Source: Roseitranquillus sediminis
GTDB lineage: Bacteria; Pseudomonadota; Alphaproteobacteria; Rhodobacterales; Rhodobacteraceae
DNA: 64,000 nt
Assembly (NCBI RefSeq): GCF_016918935.1
Contig: NZ_JAFFOB010000005.1
Coordinates: forward strand, 62,001 to 126,000
Direction: 5' to 3'
Under the pieces are notes generated by a model, which did not search any database, was not told the origin of the DNA, and worked only from the letters and a program-made list of their open reading frames with translations. Below, one piece after another: positions 27,614 to 37,653 of the stretch. Position 1 is the stretch's first letter. Each line of letters opens with the position of its first letter. The translations under genes were made by a program, and so were the position numbers.

Positions 27614-28327
27614 CTAGGCGCGGAGGAACGTCAGGTAGTGCGGCTTCCGCCCCTCGCGCAGGGCCTTTGCCTCGTAGCGCGTGCGGGTCCAGTCGGGCCA
27701 CGGCGTGCGCCAGTCGCGCGCGGCGCGGGCGGTCCAGCGAAAGCCGTGCCGCGGCACCTCCTCCAGCGTCTGCCGGACGTAGTCGGGGATGTCGGTGGCG
27801 ATCCTGAGTTCCGCGCCCGGCGCCATGACGCGAGCGAGCGGTTCGAGGTGTTCCGCCGTCACGAAGCGCCGGCGGTGGTGCCGCGCCTTGGGCCAGGGAT
27901 CGGGATAGAGGAGCAACGCGCGCGCGATGCTCGCCTCCGGCAGCACGTCGAAGAGGTCGCGAGCATCGCCGGGATGGATGGCGACGTTGTCCACCCTCGC
28001 CTCGCGGATCCGAGCCAGCAGCATGGCGACGCCGTTGATGAAGGGCTCGGCGCCGAGAATGGCCACCTCCGGGTTGCGGGCGGCCTGATGGACCATGTGC
28101 TCGCCGCCGCCGAAGCCGATCTCGAGCCAGAGGGGGCGGTCGCCGAACCGGCGCCCGAGGTCGAGCGGCTTGCGGTCGGGATTGTCTTCGCGGTCCACGG
28201 GACCGGGCGAAAGGGCAGCGAGGTCCTCGCGCAGATAGCGCCGCTGGCTGTCGCGCAGGGTCTTGCCGCGGCGGCGGCCGTAGAAGTTGCGCCAAGGCGC
28301 GCCGCTCTCGTGGGTCCTGTCAGACAT
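27614..28327 (-). CDS. trmB: tRNA (guanine-N7)-methyltransferase
   Basis: A 237-residue SAM-dependent enzyme that forms m7G46 in tRNA. The SAM motif is LWLEIGFGGGEHMVHQA, followed by GAEPFINGVAMLLARI and the catalytic stretch LLYPDPWPKARHHRRRF. The C-terminal TRTRYEAKALREGRKP is the usual tail. It lies after metK on the same strand, as in other Rhodobacterales. 238 bases of hairpin-rich DNA separate the two. Confidence 0.93.
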   Translation of the reverse strand: MSDRTHESGAPWRNFYGRRRGKTLRDSQRRYLREDLAALSPGPVDREDNPDRKPLDLGRRFGDRPLWLEIGFGGGEHMVHQAARNPEVAILGAEPFINGVAMLLARIREARVDNVAIHPGDARDLFDVLPEASIARALLLYPDPWPKARHHRRRFVTAEHLEPLARVMAPGAELRIATDIPDYVRQTLEEVPRHGFRWTARAARDWRTPWPDWTRTRYEAKALREGRKPHYLTFLRA

Positions 28328-28495
28328 GGCCGCGCAGTTGCCAGAGCAGGTGGCCGGCGGTCAAGCCGTGAGAGGCACCGTCCGGCTTGATGGGTTCTGA
28401 AGGGTCCCGGTCGCCGGACCGGCGCGTGACCGCGCGGCACGCCGGCCCGAGCGGCACCCGGGGCGGCAGCCGGCACCTGCGCCGGGACGGAGCGC

Positions 28496-28513
28496 CCCGC
28501 GCGTCAGCGCGGG
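28496..28513 (-). terminator. GC-rich hairpin after metK (7-bp stem)
   Basis: CCCGCGC and GCGCGGG pair perfectly around a 4-base loop in the metK-trmB spacer, about 50-70 bases after the metK stop. No T-run follows, so intrinsic termination would be atypical; a role in RNA stability or Rho-dependent ending is also possible. Confidence 0.35.
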
Positions 28514-28527
28514 CGGTCGGGCGAGTG

Positions 28528-28546
28528 CGGGGCCCATCGGGCCCCG
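28528..28546 (-). terminator. GC-rich hairpin after metK (8-bp stem)
   Basis: CGGGGCCC and GGGCCCCG form a perfect 8-bp stem with an ATC loop, 20-38 bases after the metK stop. It is the strongest hairpin in the spacer. It lacks a T-tract on either strand. Confidence 0.4.
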
Positions 28547-28565
28547 TCGAGCCCGGCCGCGCCCC

Positions 28566-29747
28566 TCAGACGGCCCGGCGCAGCGCGTCCGCCAGGTCCG
28601 TCCGCTCCCAGCTGAACCCGCCTTCGCTGTCGGGCTCGCGCCCGAAGTGCCCGTAGGCCGCCGTCCGCTGGTAGATCGGCCGGTTGAGGCTCAGATGCTC
28701 GCGGATGCCGCGCGGTGTGAGGTCCATCACCTGCGCTATCGCAGTCTCGATCGCCTCCGGCGGCACCTCGCCGGTGCCGTAGGTTTCGGCATAGATCGAG
28801 AGCGGCCGCGCCACGCCGATCGCGTAGCTGAGCTGGATCAGGCACCGCTCGGCCAGCCCTGCCGCCACGACGTTCTTCGCCAGATAGCGTGCGGCGTAGG
28901 CGGCGGAGCGGTCCACCTTGGTCGGGTCCTTGCCCGAGAAGGCGCCGCCCCCGTGCGGAGCCGCGCCGCCATAGGTGTCGACGATGATCTTCCGGCCCGT
29001 GAGCCCCGCGTCCCCGTCCGGTCCACCGATGACGAACGTGCCGGTGGGATTGACCCACCACTCCGTCCGGTCCGTAAGCCAACCGTCGGGCAGCACCTCG
29101 CGCACGTAGGGCTCGACGATCTCGCGGATGTCGTCGCTGGTCTGGCCCTCGTCCGAATGCTGCGTCGAGAGCACCAGTTGCACGACCTCGACCGGCTTGC
29201 CGCCCTCGTAGCGCAGGCTCAGCTGGGTCTTGGCGTCCGGCCTGAGCGTCGGCTCGGCACCCGACTTTCGCGCCTCCGCCAGCCGCTTCAGGATCGCGTG
29301 GGAGTAGAGGATCGGCGCCGGCATCAGCTGCGGCGTCTCGCGCACCGCATAGCCGAACATGATGCCCTGATCGCCGGCGCCTTCGTCCTTGTTGCCGCTT
29401 GCATTCACGCCCTGCGCGATGTGGGCGGACTGCCGGTGCAGAAGGTTCGTGACCTCGCAGGTGGCGTGGTGGAACTTGTCCTGCTCGTAGCCGATGTCGC
29501 GGATGCAGTCGCGCGCGATCGCCTCGACCCGTTCGAGCTGCTCGCTGAGCGCGTCCGCGTCCGTCAGGCCGATCTCGCCGCCGATCACCACCCGGTCCGT
29601 GGTCGCGAAGGTCTCGCAGGCGACGCGCGCCTCGGGCTGGACCTCGAGCAGGGCGTCGAGGACGGCGTCCGAGATCCGGTCGCACAACTTGTCGGGGTGC
29701 CCCTCCGAAACGCTTTCGGAGGTGAAGATGTAGTTCTGGCGGCTCAT
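28566..29747 (-). CDS. metK: S-adenosylmethionine synthetase
   Basis: A 393-residue enzyme making SAM from methionine and ATP in the cytoplasm. The N-terminal [20 protein letters not shown], the hexapeptide-like [12 protein letters not shown] and the P-loop-like [20 protein letters not shown] are all exact family signatures. The ATG at 29747 starts [10 protein letters not shown], while the reading frame stays open far upstream through the riboswitch; that extension is not coding. Expression should respond to the SAM/SAH riboswitch that covers its ribosome binding site. Confidence 0.97.
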   Translation of the reverse strand: MSRQNYIFTSESVSEGHPDKLCDRISDAVLDALLEVQPEARVACETFATTDRVVIGGEIGLTDADALSEQLERVEAIARDCIRDIGYEQDKFHHATCEVTNLLHRQSAHIAQGVNASGNKDEGAGDQGIMFGYAVRETPQLMPAPILYSHAILKRLAEARKSGAEPTLRPDAKTQLSLRYEGGKPVEVVQLVLSTQHSDEGQTSDDIREIVEPYVREVLPDGWLTDRTEWWVNPTGTFVIGGPDGDAGLTGRKIIVDTYGGAAPHGGGAFSGKDPTKVDRSAAYAARYLAKNVVAAGLAERCLIQLSYAIGVARPLSIYAETYGTGEVPPEAIETAIAQVMDLTPRGIREHLSLNRPIYQRTAAYGHFGREPDSEGGFSWERTDLADALRRAV

Positions 29748-29754
29748 TTGGGAT

Positions 29755-29803
29755 TTTGCTCCATTGGGTTCACGCCGCCACGCCAGGAAGCCGTTGTGAC
29801 GAC
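29755..29803 (-). promoter_or_regulatory. SAM/SAH riboswitch upstream of metK
   Basis: The minus-strand leader reads GTCACAACGGCTTCCTGGCG (29781-29800), TGG, a short linker, then ATTGGAGCAA (29756-29765) before the ATG at 29747. This fits the compact H-type pseudoknot of the SAM/SAH riboswitch, a class found in Rhodobacterales and mostly in front of metK. The GGAG that would serve as the ribosome binding site lies inside the 3' pseudoknot strand, so ligand binding should block translation. Boundaries are approximate. Confidence 0.88.
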
Positions 29804-29836
29804 GGCCCCCTGCGTTATCCCCGGGTGAGATCCCGG

Positions 29837-31345
29837 TCAATCGCGATTTCTGAATGTCGTAAATGCCGCCGCGCCGAGGAGGAGCACCACGAGGACCGGC
29901 AGGTTCCCCGTCCGCGCGTAGAGAGTTGGCGGAGCCGCCGCCGGCAGCGCCGCGTCGATGTATCCGGCGCGCCCCAGGGGCAGCGACCGCAGCACCCGCC
30001 CGCGCGCATCGATCACGGCCGAGACGCCCGTGTTCGCCACGCGGATCATCGGCAGGCCCTGCTCCACCGCCCGGAACCGCGCCTGCGCGAGATGCTGATA
30101 GGGACCCGAGAACGTTCCGAACCAGGCATCGTTCGTGACCTGCAAGAGCCAGTCGGGCCGCTCCGGCGCGCCCGCCACCTCCTGCGGGAAGATTGCCTCG
30201 TAACAGATCAGCGGCAGCGGCCGGCCGAGCGGGCCGAGGTCCAGCAGCCGCGCCCCCGGCCCGGCCGAGAAGCCGTAGCCGTCCTGCGCCGCAAAACTCC
30301 GCAGGCCGAGCCAACGCCCGAGGCCGCCGAGCGGGATGTACTCGCCGAAGGGCACGAGGTGGTGTTTGTCGTAGACTTCGACCTGCCTGCCGTCGGCATC
30401 CACGACCACCAGCGAGTTGAACGCCAGCTGCTCCTCGGCGCGCTGCGCTCCCAGCACCAGCGTCGCCCCCCGTGCCGCCACGGACGCGCGCTCCAGCGCC
30501 GGACCGGCCTGGTCGAGCCACCACGGGATCGCCGTCTCCGGCCATACCACGAGGTCCGGCGGCTCGCCCGCAGCCGTAAACTCCACCTGCCGTTCGAAAA
30601 AGACGCGCGCCCGCTCGGGATCCCACTTGTCCTGCTGAGGCGCATTAGGCTGGACGAGCCGCACGATCGGGTCGCGCGTGTCGTCGACGAGCGGCGCCTG
30701 CGCCAGCCACCAGCCGGCAGCCGCCACCGCAGCCAGCGGCAGGGCGCTCGCCAGGGCCGGCATCCACTTTCGCCGCAGGGCCTGCGCGAGACCGACCGCC
30801 GCCAGCAGCGTCAGGAGCGTCAGCCCATGGGGCCCCACCAGCGCGGCGGCATGAATGGCCGGCGTCTCGCTCCAGCCATAGGCGATGAGCGCCCACGGAA
30901 AGCCGCCGAGCACGACGGACCTGACCCCCTCGCCGGCCGTCAGAGTGAGAACCAGCGCCAGCGGCCGCCGGGCAGGCCGTACCACGCCCGCCCCTGCAAA
31001 GGCGGCGGCCCAGAAGAGAGAGAACCCGAAGGCGGAGAAGAGCAGCGCGAAGGGCGCCATCCAGCCGTGGCGCGGCGGGTCGATCAGGAACGGCTCGACG
31101 ATCCAGTGGAGCGCGAGCGCGAAGTAGCCGACACCGAACGCCCACCCGATCCACGCCGCCTGTCGCGCTCCTGTGGCCCGGCGCAGCAGCACGGTCGCGC
31201 CGGCGAGACCGAGGAGGAGCGCCGGCGGAAGCGCGAACGGCACCTGCCCCAGCGCCGCAAGCGCGCCCAGCGCCACGGCGACCGCCAATGTGCCGCGCAC
31301 GCCGAGTTCACGCCGCCAGGGCAGAGCGGCGGCCGCCTCAGGCAC
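29837..31345 (-). CDS. lnt: Apolipoprotein N-acyltransferase
   Basis: A 502-residue inner-membrane enzyme that adds the third acyl chain to lipoproteins. Several hydrophobic segments span residues 15-195, followed by a periplasmic nitrilase-like domain with the Glu-Lys-Cys triad in [23 protein letters not shown] and [11 protein letters not shown], and a final membrane helix near the C-terminus. The start is GTG at 31345, overlapping the corC stop by 8 bases. Upstream extension would run through corC. It should act on the two predicted lipoproteins in this window among others. Confidence 0.93.
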   Translation of the reverse strand: MPEAAAALPWRRELGVRGTLAVAVALGALAALGQVPFALPPALLLGLAGATVLLRRATGARQAAWIGWAFGVGYFALALHWIVEPFLIDPPRHGWMAPFALLFSAFGFSLFWAAAFAGAGVVRPARRPLALVLTLTAGEGVRSVVLGGFPWALIAYGWSETPAIHAAALVGPHGLTLLTLLAAVGLAQALRRKWMPALASALPLAAVAAAGWWLAQAPLVDDTRDPIVRLVQPNAPQQDKWDPERARVFFERQVEFTAAGEPPDLVVWPETAIPWWLDQAGPALERASVAARGATLVLGAQRAEEQLAFNSLVVVDADGRQVEVYDKHHLVPFGEYIPLGGLGRWLGLRSFAAQDGYGFSAGPGARLLDLGPLGRPLPLICYEAIFPQEVAGAPERPDWLLQVTNDAWFGTFSGPYQHLAQARFRAVEQGLPMIRVANTGVSAVIDARGRVLRSLPLGRAGYIDAALPAAAPPTLYARTGNLPVLVVLLLGAAAFTTFRNRD

Positions 31346-32231
31346 TCTGCACGCCGGCGAGTCGCACCCGCAAGCGCTTGATCCGCCGGGGATCCGCGTC
31401 GACCACCTCGAAATCGGGACCGGTCGGATGGTGGATGACCTCACCACGCGCCGGCACGCGGCCCGCGAGCATGAAGACAAGTCCGCCGACGGTGTCGATC
31501 TCCTCCTCGTCCTCAACATCGACGAGGCGGCGCCCGATCGCGCCCTCGAACTCGTCGAGCGGCGCGCGTGACTGCACCAGCCAGCAATCCTCCGACTCCT
31601 GCGTCCAGTAGCCGTCCTCGGCGATGTCGTGTTCGTCCTCGATCTCGCCCACGACCTGCTCGATCAGGTCCTCGATCGTGACGAGGCCATCGACGCCACC
31701 ATACTCGTCGATCACCAGCGCCATGTGCATCCGCTCGGCCTGCATCTTGGTCAGCAGGATTCCGATCGGCATCGACGGCGGCACGTAGAGCAACGGGCGC
31801 AGGAGCTTTCGCACGTCGAAATCCGGCGTCGTGCCGTTGAAGCCGTGCTGGAGCGCGAAGTCCTTGAGGTGGATCATCCCCACAGGCGTGTCGAGTGTGC
31901 CGTCGTAGACCGGCAGGCGCGTCATGCCGCTCTCGCGGAAGATGGCCACCAGCGCGTCCTTGTCGGTATCGGCCGAGACGGCGACGATCTCGGCCTTGGG
32001 GATGGCCACGTCCTCGACCCGCATCCGTCGCAGGTTGAGCAGGCCAGGCCGCGGCTCGGGCCGCGGCGCGTCGAGCTGCGCGTTCGCCTGCCCTTCGGCG
32101 CCTGTGAATGCTCCCACGAGCCGGCTCAGAAAGCCGGTGCCCCCTCGGCCGTCGCCTTGATCGTGTTCGCTCGAGTCGTCCTGGTGCGCGCCCCGCGCTG
32201 CTTCCGTAGAGCCGTCGCCGATATCGGCCAT
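31338..32231 (-). CDS. corC: CorC/HlyC-family CBS-domain protein
   Basis: A 297-residue cytoplasmic protein with two CBS domains (about residues 75-195: VSADTDKDALVAIFRESGMT, then LVIDEYGGVDGLVTIEDLIE) and a C-terminal CorC/HlyC transporter-associated domain (WLVQSRAPLDEFEGAIG to about 290). It lacks a membrane DUF21 part, so it is the soluble CorC type linked to Mg/Co efflux in enterobacteria; its actual role is unsettled. It sits in the usual phoH-ybeY-corC-lnt order. Confidence 0.9.
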   Translation of the reverse strand: MADIGDGSTEAARGAHQDDSSEHDQGDGRGGTGFLSRLVGAFTGAEGQANAQLDAPRPEPRPGLLNLRRMRVEDVAIPKAEIVAVSADTDKDALVAIFRESGMTRLPVYDGTLDTPVGMIHLKDFALQHGFNGTTPDFDVRKLLRPLLYVPPSMPIGILLTKMQAERMHMALVIDEYGGVDGLVTIEDLIEQVVGEIEDEHDIAEDGYWTQESEDCWLVQSRAPLDEFEGAIGRRLVDVEDEEEIDTVGGLVFMLAGRVPARGEVIHHPTGPDFEVVDADPRRIKRLRVRLAGVQSA

Positions 32232-32263
32232 CTTCCCTTTCCGATCTGCGCCCGACGCGTTCG

Positions 32264-32740
32264 TCAGGCCGAATATGGGTCAGCGAGCCCGAGCGTGGCA
32301 AGTACCTCGACTTCCACCCGCTCCATCAGCTGCGCGTCCGCCTCATCCTCGTGGTCGTACCCGAGGAGATGCAACGTACCGTGAACGAGCAGATGCGCGA
32401 CGTGTTCCTCGAATGGCTTTCCGGCCGCCCGCGCCTCCGCCTCGCATGTCTCCCAGGCAAGGGCGATGTCGCCGAGGCTGTCGCCCCGCGGCGGCTCCGG
32501 CTTCGCCCCCGCCTGCGCCGCGCCCCGCTCCTCGGACGGCCATGACAGGACGTTGGTCGGCTTCTCCTTGCCGCGGAACTGGGCGTTGAGCTCGGCGATC
32601 CGGGCGTCGCTGCAGCCCATCACCACGATCTCCCAAGCGTCCGGGTCCAGCCCCTGGTGCCGCAAGGTCGCGTCGCAGGCGCGATCGGCCAGCGCCTGTA
32701 GCATTGCCCAGCGATCATCCTCGAGAACGGCGTCAACCAT
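32264..32740 (-). CDS. ybeY: Endoribonuclease YbeY (16S rRNA maturation)
   Basis: A 158-residue metalloprotein required for 16S rRNA 3'-end maturation and ribosome quality control. The zinc motif H-x3-H-x5-H is seen in LLVHGTLHLLGYDHEDEA. The upstream strand LNAQFRGKEKPTNVLSWP is the family's N-terminal signature. It overlaps the phoH stop by 8 bases, as in many bacteria. Confidence 0.95.
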   Translation of the reverse strand: MVDAVLEDDRWAMLQALADRACDATLRHQGLDPDAWEIVVMGCSDARIAELNAQFRGKEKPTNVLSWPSEERGAAQAGAKPEPPRGDSLGDIALAWETCEAEARAAGKPFEEHVAHLLVHGTLHLLGYDHEDEADAQLMERVEVEVLATLGLADPYSA

Positions 32741-33743
32741 CGTCCGCGTCGTAGGCCTCGATGATCCGCGCTACCAGCGGGTGCCGCACCACGTCCTTCG
32801 AGGTGAAGTAGTTGAAGGATATGCCCTTCACGTCCTTCAGCAGCCGCTCGGCGTCAGCGAGGCCGCTCGTCTGCCCGCGCGGCAGATCGACCTGCGTCCG
32901 GTCGCCCGTCACCACCATCCGGCTGCCCTCGCCGAGGCGCGTCAGGAACATCTTCATCTGCATCGCCGTGGCGTTCTGCGCCTCGTCCAGCACGACGAAG
33001 GCGTTGGTCAGCGTCCGTCCCCGCATGAACGCGAGCGGCGCGATCTCGATCCGCTTCTCCTCGCGCAGGCGGGCCAGCTGCTTGCCGGGCAGGAAGTCGT
33101 TCAGCGCGTCGTAGAGCGGCTGCATGTAGGGGTCGACCTTCTCCTCCATTGCGCCGGGAAGGAAGCCGAGACGCTCGCCCGCCTCGACCGCGGGGCGACT
33201 CAGGATGATGCGGTCGACATGCCCGCCGATGAACATGCTGACGCCCACCGCCACGGCCATGTAGGTCTTGCCGGTCCCCGCAGGCCCGATCCCGAAGGCG
33301 AGCTCATGCGCGAAGAGCGACTGGACGTAGGCCTTCTGCGCGTCGGTCCGCGGCTCGACGAATTTCTTGCGCGTCTTGATTTCGACCCGGCCGCCCTGGA
33401 ACAGCTCCATCTGATCGCCGTCGCGCGCGCCGGTCCCATCGGCGGTCCCGCCCATGCGAATTTCGGCGTCGAGCGTGCCGGCGTCGAGCGCACGCCCCTG
33501 CTCGAGCCGCGCGTAGAGATTGCGCAGGACCTCGGCCGCCCGCTCGCGCGCATCCTCATCCCCGATCACGACGAGCTGGTTGCCCCTTCGCGTGATGTGG
33601 ACCGAGAGCCGCTGCTCGATGTTCGCCAGATTGCGGTCGAACTCGCCGCAAAGGTCGATGAGCAGACGGTTGTCGGGAAACTGGAGGGCGGTCTCGGGGA
33701 CCTCGCCGGTGTCTGGCGATGTGGTCGGCGCGCTAATGGCCAA
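32733..33743 (-). CDS. phoH: PhoH-like ATPase
   Basis: A 336-residue P-loop protein. The N-terminal part (to about residue 110) is a KH-like RNA-binding region, then comes the PhoH domain with Walker A GPAGTGKTYMAVAVG and Walker B FVVLDEAQNAT. It works in the same RNA-metabolism neighbourhood as YbeY. The start is TTG at 33743 with GGAG 7 bases upstream; no ATG precedes the conserved core. Confidence 0.93.
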   Translation of the reverse strand: MAISAPTTSPDTGEVPETALQFPDNRLLIDLCGEFDRNLANIEQRLSVHITRRGNQLVVIGDEDARERAAEVLRNLYARLEQGRALDAGTLDAEIRMGGTADGTGARDGDQMELFQGGRVEIKTRKKFVEPRTDAQKAYVQSLFAHELAFGIGPAGTGKTYMAVAVGVSMFIGGHVDRIILSRPAVEAGERLGFLPGAMEEKVDPYMQPLYDALNDFLPGKQLARLREEKRIEIAPLAFMRGRTLTNAFVVLDEAQNATAMQMKMFLTRLGEGSRMVVTGDRTQVDLPRGQTSGLADAERLLKDVKGISFNYFTSKDVVRHPLVARIIEAYDADDG

Positions 33744-33826
33744 TCGATGCTCCGGTCACTGGTGGCTCTGATGGTGCCAACGGGCGCGGCGCGGCGCAAG
33801 CGCCGCCTGCGCCTGTCACCGAAACA

Positions 33827-35128
33827 TCATCCGGCGCAGAGTTCGCCCGCGAGTGAATTGGGCGCGCTACCGGTAATCCGCACCCGCCGCAACATGCCGG
33901 GCGCGACGTCCGCCGTCACGTGCACGGCGTGCAGGTGGTCCGACTTGCCCGCCATCTGGCCCGGCATCCGGCCCGGCCGCTCGAAGAGGACGCCCACCTC
34001 GCGCCCGACCATGGCGTCCTGCGTCGCGCGCTGCTGCCGCGTCAGCAGCGCCTGCAACCGCTGCAGCCGGTCGTCGGCTTCGGCGGGGTCGACCTGCGCG
34101 CGCTCCGCCGCGGGCGTGCCGGGGCGCGGCGAGTACTTGAAGCTGAACGCCGAGGCGTAGCCGACACGCTCCACCAGCGCGAGCGTCTCGGCGAAGTCGG
34201 CCTCGGTCTCCTCGGGAAACCCCACGATGAAGTCGCCCGAAAGCGCGATGTCGGGCCGCGCGGCGCGGATCCGCTCGATCAGCCGGACATAGCTCTCTGC
34301 CGTGTGCTTGCGGTTCATCCGCTTCAGCACCCGGTCCGAGCCCGCCTGCACCGGCAGGTGGAGGTACGGCATCAGCTTCTCCACCTCGCCATGTGCCGCG
34401 ATCAGATCGTCCGACATGTCGTTCGGGTGGCTCGTCGTGTAGCGGATGCGCTCCAGCCCGTCGATCCCGGCCAGCGATCGGATCAACAGGGCGAGGCTCC
34501 AGTCGCCGCCATGGTAGGCGTTGACATTCTGGCCGAGCAGCGTAATCTCGCGCACGCCGCGTTCCACCAGGTCGCGCGCCTCGGCGAGCACCCGTTCCGG
34601 GGGGCGGCTCACCTCGGCGCCGCGGGTATAGGGCACAACGCAGAACGCGCAGAACTTGTCGCAGCCCTCCTGCACCGTCAGGAACGCCGTCGGCCCGCGT
34701 GCAGCGCGCCGGCCGCGCAGGTGCTCGAACTTGTCCTCGGCCGGAAAGTCAGTGTCGATGGCCTGCCGCCCTTCCCGCGCCCGCGCCTCGAGCTCGGGCA
34801 GGCGGTGATAGCTCTGCGGCCCGACCACCAGGTCGACGAGCGGCTGGCGGCGCATGATCTCCGCGCCCTCGGCCTGCGCGACGCAGCCCGCCACGCCGAT
34901 GCGCAGGTCCGGGTTTGTGGCCTTCAGTCCCTTGAGGCGGCCGAGCTCCGAGTAGACCTTCTCCGCCGCCTTCTCGCGAATGTGGCAGGTGTTGAGCAGG
35001 ATCAGGTCAGCCTCGTCCGGCGACGCGACCTGCTCATAGCCGCTCAGCGACTCCGCCATCCGCTCGCTGTCATAGACGTTCATCTGACAGCCGTAGGTCC
35101 TGATGAAGAGCTTGCGCGGCTGGCCCAT
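33827..35128 (-). CDS. miaB: tRNA-2-methylthio-N6-dimethylallyladenosine synthase MiaB
   Basis: A 433-residue radical-SAM methylthiotransferase modifying A37 of tRNAs reading UNN codons. The N-terminal UPF0004 domain holds three cluster Cys ([28 protein letters not shown]). The radical-SAM cluster is [16 protein letters not shown], followed by a TRAM domain near the C-terminus ([18 protein letters not shown]). The start at MGQPRKLF is preferred to one 19 codons upstream. It heads the miaB-phoH-ybeY-corC-lnt run. Confidence 0.96.
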   Translation of the reverse strand: MGQPRKLFIRTYGCQMNVYDSERMAESLSGYEQVASPDEADLILLNTCHIREKAAEKVYSELGRLKGLKATNPDLRIGVAGCVAQAEGAEIMRRQPLVDLVVGPQSYHRLPELEARAREGRQAIDTDFPAEDKFEHLRGRRAARGPTAFLTVQEGCDKFCAFCVVPYTRGAEVSRPPERVLAEARDLVERGVREITLLGQNVNAYHGGDWSLALLIRSLAGIDGLERIRYTTSHPNDMSDDLIAAHGEVEKLMPYLHLPVQAGSDRVLKRMNRKHTAESYVRLIERIRAARPDIALSGDFIVGFPEETEADFAETLALVERVGYASAFSFKYSPRPGTPAAERAQVDPAEADDRLQRLQALLTRQQRATQDAMVGREVGVLFERPGRMPGQMAGKSDHLHAVHVTADVAPGMLRRVRITGSAPNSLAGELCAG

Positions 35129-35311
35129 CGCACCGTCCTTGGGAGATATGGCGCGCGTCCTACACGAGCGCGCCGCCGCACGCAACGAAGCCGCGACGCG
35201 ACCAAGGCTTTCGGATTGGGACGGCGAAGCCCCGGCACCTGACAGTCACGTTCCCCGCGTAACCTGACGCACGTCGCGCGAACCGGACCACGGCGCGGAC
35301 GGTGATGGCCC

Positions 35312-35758
35312 TCAGTCGGGCCGGGAGGAGGTGCGGCGCAGGCGGATCACCACGTCGACGCTGGCGATTTCGGCGCCTTCGGGCGCGCGGGGGAGGCGCG
35401 TGATCTGCAGCTCGCCTGAGGGCGCGTCAGTCAGCGTGGCGGTGTCTTCCCAGTAGAAGTGCGGGTGGTCGTCGGTGCGGGTGTCGAAGTAGCTCTTCGA
35501 CCCGTCGACGGTGACCTCCTGCATCAGCCCCGCATCGCAGAAGGCGCGCAGCGTGTTGTAGACGGTGGCGAGCGATACCCCGGTCCCGCTGCGCTGCGCG
35601 GCGGCGTGCAGGCTCTCGGCGGTGACGTGCCGGTTCTCGCCGTCGCCCACCAGAAGGGCGGCCAGAGTGACCCGCTGCCGTGTCGGCCTCAGGCCGGCGC
35701 CGGCAAGCCAGTCGGTGCCGCGCGTGATGTCGTCCTGGGTCTGCCGCCTATCGCTCAT
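35312..35758 (-). CDS. irr: Fur-family iron response regulator Irr
   Basis: A 148-residue Fur-superfamily regulator. The winged helix (GLRPTRQRVTLAALLVG, then SLATVYNTLRAFCDAGLMQE) is followed by the heme/metal-sensing stretch RTDDHPHFYWED and a C-terminal dimerisation domain. The HPHFYWE pattern and the lack of CxxC zinc motifs point to Irr rather than Fur, Zur or PerR. Irr represses or activates iron and heme genes according to heme status. The start at 35758 has GAGG close upstream; another ATG at 35767 is possible. It is divergent from fabA. Confidence 0.85.
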   Translation of the reverse strand: MSDRRQTQDDITRGTDWLAGAGLRPTRQRVTLAALLVGDGENRHVTAESLHAAAQRSGTGVSLATVYNTLRAFCDAGLMQEVTVDGSKSYFDTRTDDHPHFYWEDTATLTDAPSGELQITRLPRAPEGAEIASVDVVIRLRRTSSRPD

Positions 35759-35889
35759 CGGCCTCATATAAGCGCCGCAGGCACAGGTTTTCAAACGGAT
35801 TGTCCGGCACGCCAGCCGGTCGCTTGCCCTTCCGCGACACCCGGTGGTAGAGGTGCCGCCAACGCGACGCCGTCCGGAGGGGGCGAATA

Positions 35890-36396
35890 GTGGCCGATTT
35901 TCCCAGCACTTTCGACAAGGAGGGTCTGCTGGAATGCGCCCGGGGCGAACTCTTCGGCCCCGGCAACCCGCAGTTGCCCGAACCGCCGATGCTGATGATG
36001 GACCGCGTGACCGAGATCAGCGGCGATGGCGGTCTGCACGGCAAGGGCCACGTCGTGGCCGAGTTCGACATCGACCCGGACCTCTGGTTCTTCAAGTGCC
36101 ACTTCCCCGGCGACCCGGTGATGCCGGGCTGCCTCGGCCTCGACGCGCTCTGGCAGCTCACCGGTTTCAACCTCGGCTGGCGCGGGATGCAGGGCCGCGG
36201 CCGCGCCCTCGGCGTGGGCGAGGTGAAGTTCACCGGCATGGTCACGCCCAAGGTGAATCGCGTCACCTACCTTGTCGATTTCACCCGCGTGATAGATCGC
36301 AAGCTCAAGATGGGCATCGCCGACGGCCGGATGCTGGCCGACGGCGAGGAGATCTACGCAGCCACCGGGCTCAAGGTCGGCCTGTTCCAGGACTGA
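35890..36396 (+). CDS. fabA: 3-hydroxydecanoyl-ACP dehydratase/isomerase FabA
   Basis: A 168-residue hot-dog enzyme that dehydrates 3-hydroxydecanoyl-ACP and isomerises it to the cis-3 alkene, the branch point to unsaturated fatty acids. Catalytic His71 ([17 protein letters not shown]) and Asp85 (LGLDALWQL) are in place. The start is GTG at 35890 behind GGAGGGG. It is followed by fabB 24 bases downstream and then fabI, one operon for unsaturated fatty acid synthesis. Confidence 0.95.
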   Translation: MADFPSTFDKEGLLECARGELFGPGNPQLPEPPMLMMDRVTEISGDGGLHGKGHVVAEFDIDPDLWFFKCHFPGDPVMPGCLGLDALWQLTGFNLGWRGMQGRGRALGVGEVKFTGMVTPKVNRVTYLVDFTRVIDRKLKMGIADGRMLADGEEIYAATGLKVGLFQD

Positions 36397-36420
36397 CCCG
36401 GCCGCCAGCGGAGGAAAGCA

Positions 36421-37653
36421 ATGCGTCGCGTCGTCGTCACCGGGCTGGGGATCGTCTCGCCCATCGGGAACAGCGCCGAGGAGGTTGCAGAGGCATTGAA
36501 GGCAGGCCGTTCCGGCATTGCCCGGGACGAGCAGATGGCCGAGCACGGCTTCCGCAGCCAGGTCAGCGGCGCGCCGAAGATCGACGTGACCGAGCACATC
36601 GACAAGCGGACGCTGCGCTTCATGGGCCCCGGCGCCGCCTACGCCCACATCTCGATGAGCCAAGCGATTGCCGACGCGGGGCTCGAGGAGCGGGACATCT
36701 CCAGCGCGTCGACCGGCCTGGTCGCGGGCTCGGGCGGACCCAGCACCTCGAACCTCTTCGCGGCGCACCAGATCGTGCTCAAGAACGGCTCGCCCAAGCG
36801 CATCGGGCCGCTGATGGTGCCGCGCGGCATGTCCTCGACGGTCAGCGCGAACCTATCGACGGCGTTCCGGATCAAGGGGATCAACTACTCGATCACCTCT
36901 GCCTGCTCGACCTCGCTGCACTGCATCGGCAACGCGGCCGAGCAGATCCAGATGGGCAAGCAGGACCTGATGTTCGCCGGCGGCGGCGAGGAGCTGGACT
37001 GGACCCTCTCCTGCCTCTTCGACGCGATGGGCGCGATGAGCTCCAAGTTCAACGACACGCCCGAGCGCGCAAGCCGCGCCTTCGACCGCGACCGCGACGG
37101 CTTCGTGATCGCCGGCGGCGGCGGCATGGTGGTGCTGGAGGATCTGGAGCGCGCGAAGGCCCGCGGCGCCAAGATCTACGCCGAGGTCACCGGCTACGCC
37201 GCCACCAGCGACGGTCACGACATGGTGGCGCCGTCGGGCGAAGGCGGCGAGCGGGCGATGCGGCTGGCGCTCAAGACCCTGCCCGAGGACCGCAAGGTCG
37301 GCTACATCAACGCCCACGGCACTTCGACCCCGGTCGGCGACGTGGGTGAGGTCGAGGCCGTGCGCCGCGTCTTCGGCGAGGGCCGCACGCCGCCGATCAG
37401 CTCGACCAAGTCGATGACCGGCCACAGCCAGGGCGCGACCGGCGCACAGGAGGCGGTCTACTGCCTGCTGATGCTGCGCGACGACTTCATCGCTCCTTCG
37501 ATCAACGTCGATAACCTCGACCCCGCGCTCAAGCCCGAGGAGATCGCGACCGAGCGGGTCGACGATGCGGAGCTCGACACGGTGATGACGAACTCCTTCG
37601 GCTTTGGCGGGACCAACGGATCGATGCTGCTGTCGAGGTACCGCGATGCCTGA
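36421..37653 (+). CDS. fabB: 3-oxoacyl-ACP synthase I FabB
   Basis: A 410-residue condensing enzyme that extends the cis-3-decenoyl-ACP made by FabA. The triad is complete: Cys162 ([12 protein letters not shown]), His299 ([13 protein letters not shown]) and His335 ([12 protein letters not shown]). The [10 protein letters not shown] loop near the C-terminus is also present. It is paired with fabA in the usual order and overlaps fabI by 8 bases. Confidence 0.96.
   Translation: MRRVVVTGLGIVSPIGNSAEEVAEALKAGRSGIARDEQMAEHGFRSQVSGAPKIDVTEHIDKRTLRFMGPGAAYAHISMSQAIADAGLEERDISSASTGLVAGSGGPSTSNLFAAHQIVLKNGSPKRIGPLMVPRGMSSTVSANLSTAFRIKGINYSITSACSTSLHCIGNAAEQIQMGKQDLMFAGGGEELDWTLSCLFDAMGAMSSKFNDTPERASRAFDRDRDGFVIAGGGGMVVLEDLERAKARGAKIYAEVTGYAATSDGHDMVAPSGEGGERAMRLALKTLPEDRKVGYINAHGTSTPVGDVGEVEAVRRVFGEGRTPPISSTKSMTGHSQGATGAQEAVYCLLMLRDDFIAPSINVDNLDPALKPEEIATERVDDAELDTVMTNSFGFGGTNGSMLLSRYRDA

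Noticed and set aside
26267-28390. A 707-codon plus-strand frame opposite dctP, the amidohydrolase and trmB
   Set aside because: It spans three convincing minus-strand genes and their spacers and shows no protein motif.
29821-29836. CCGGG/CCCGG hairpin just after the lnt stop as a terminator
   Set aside because: The stem is only 5 bp and is followed by GGATAACG on the minus strand, with no T-run.
29748-30626. In-frame upstream extension of metK to nearly twice its normal length
   Set aside because: The extension is low-complexity, overlaps lnt and the riboswitch, and the family start is exact at 29747.
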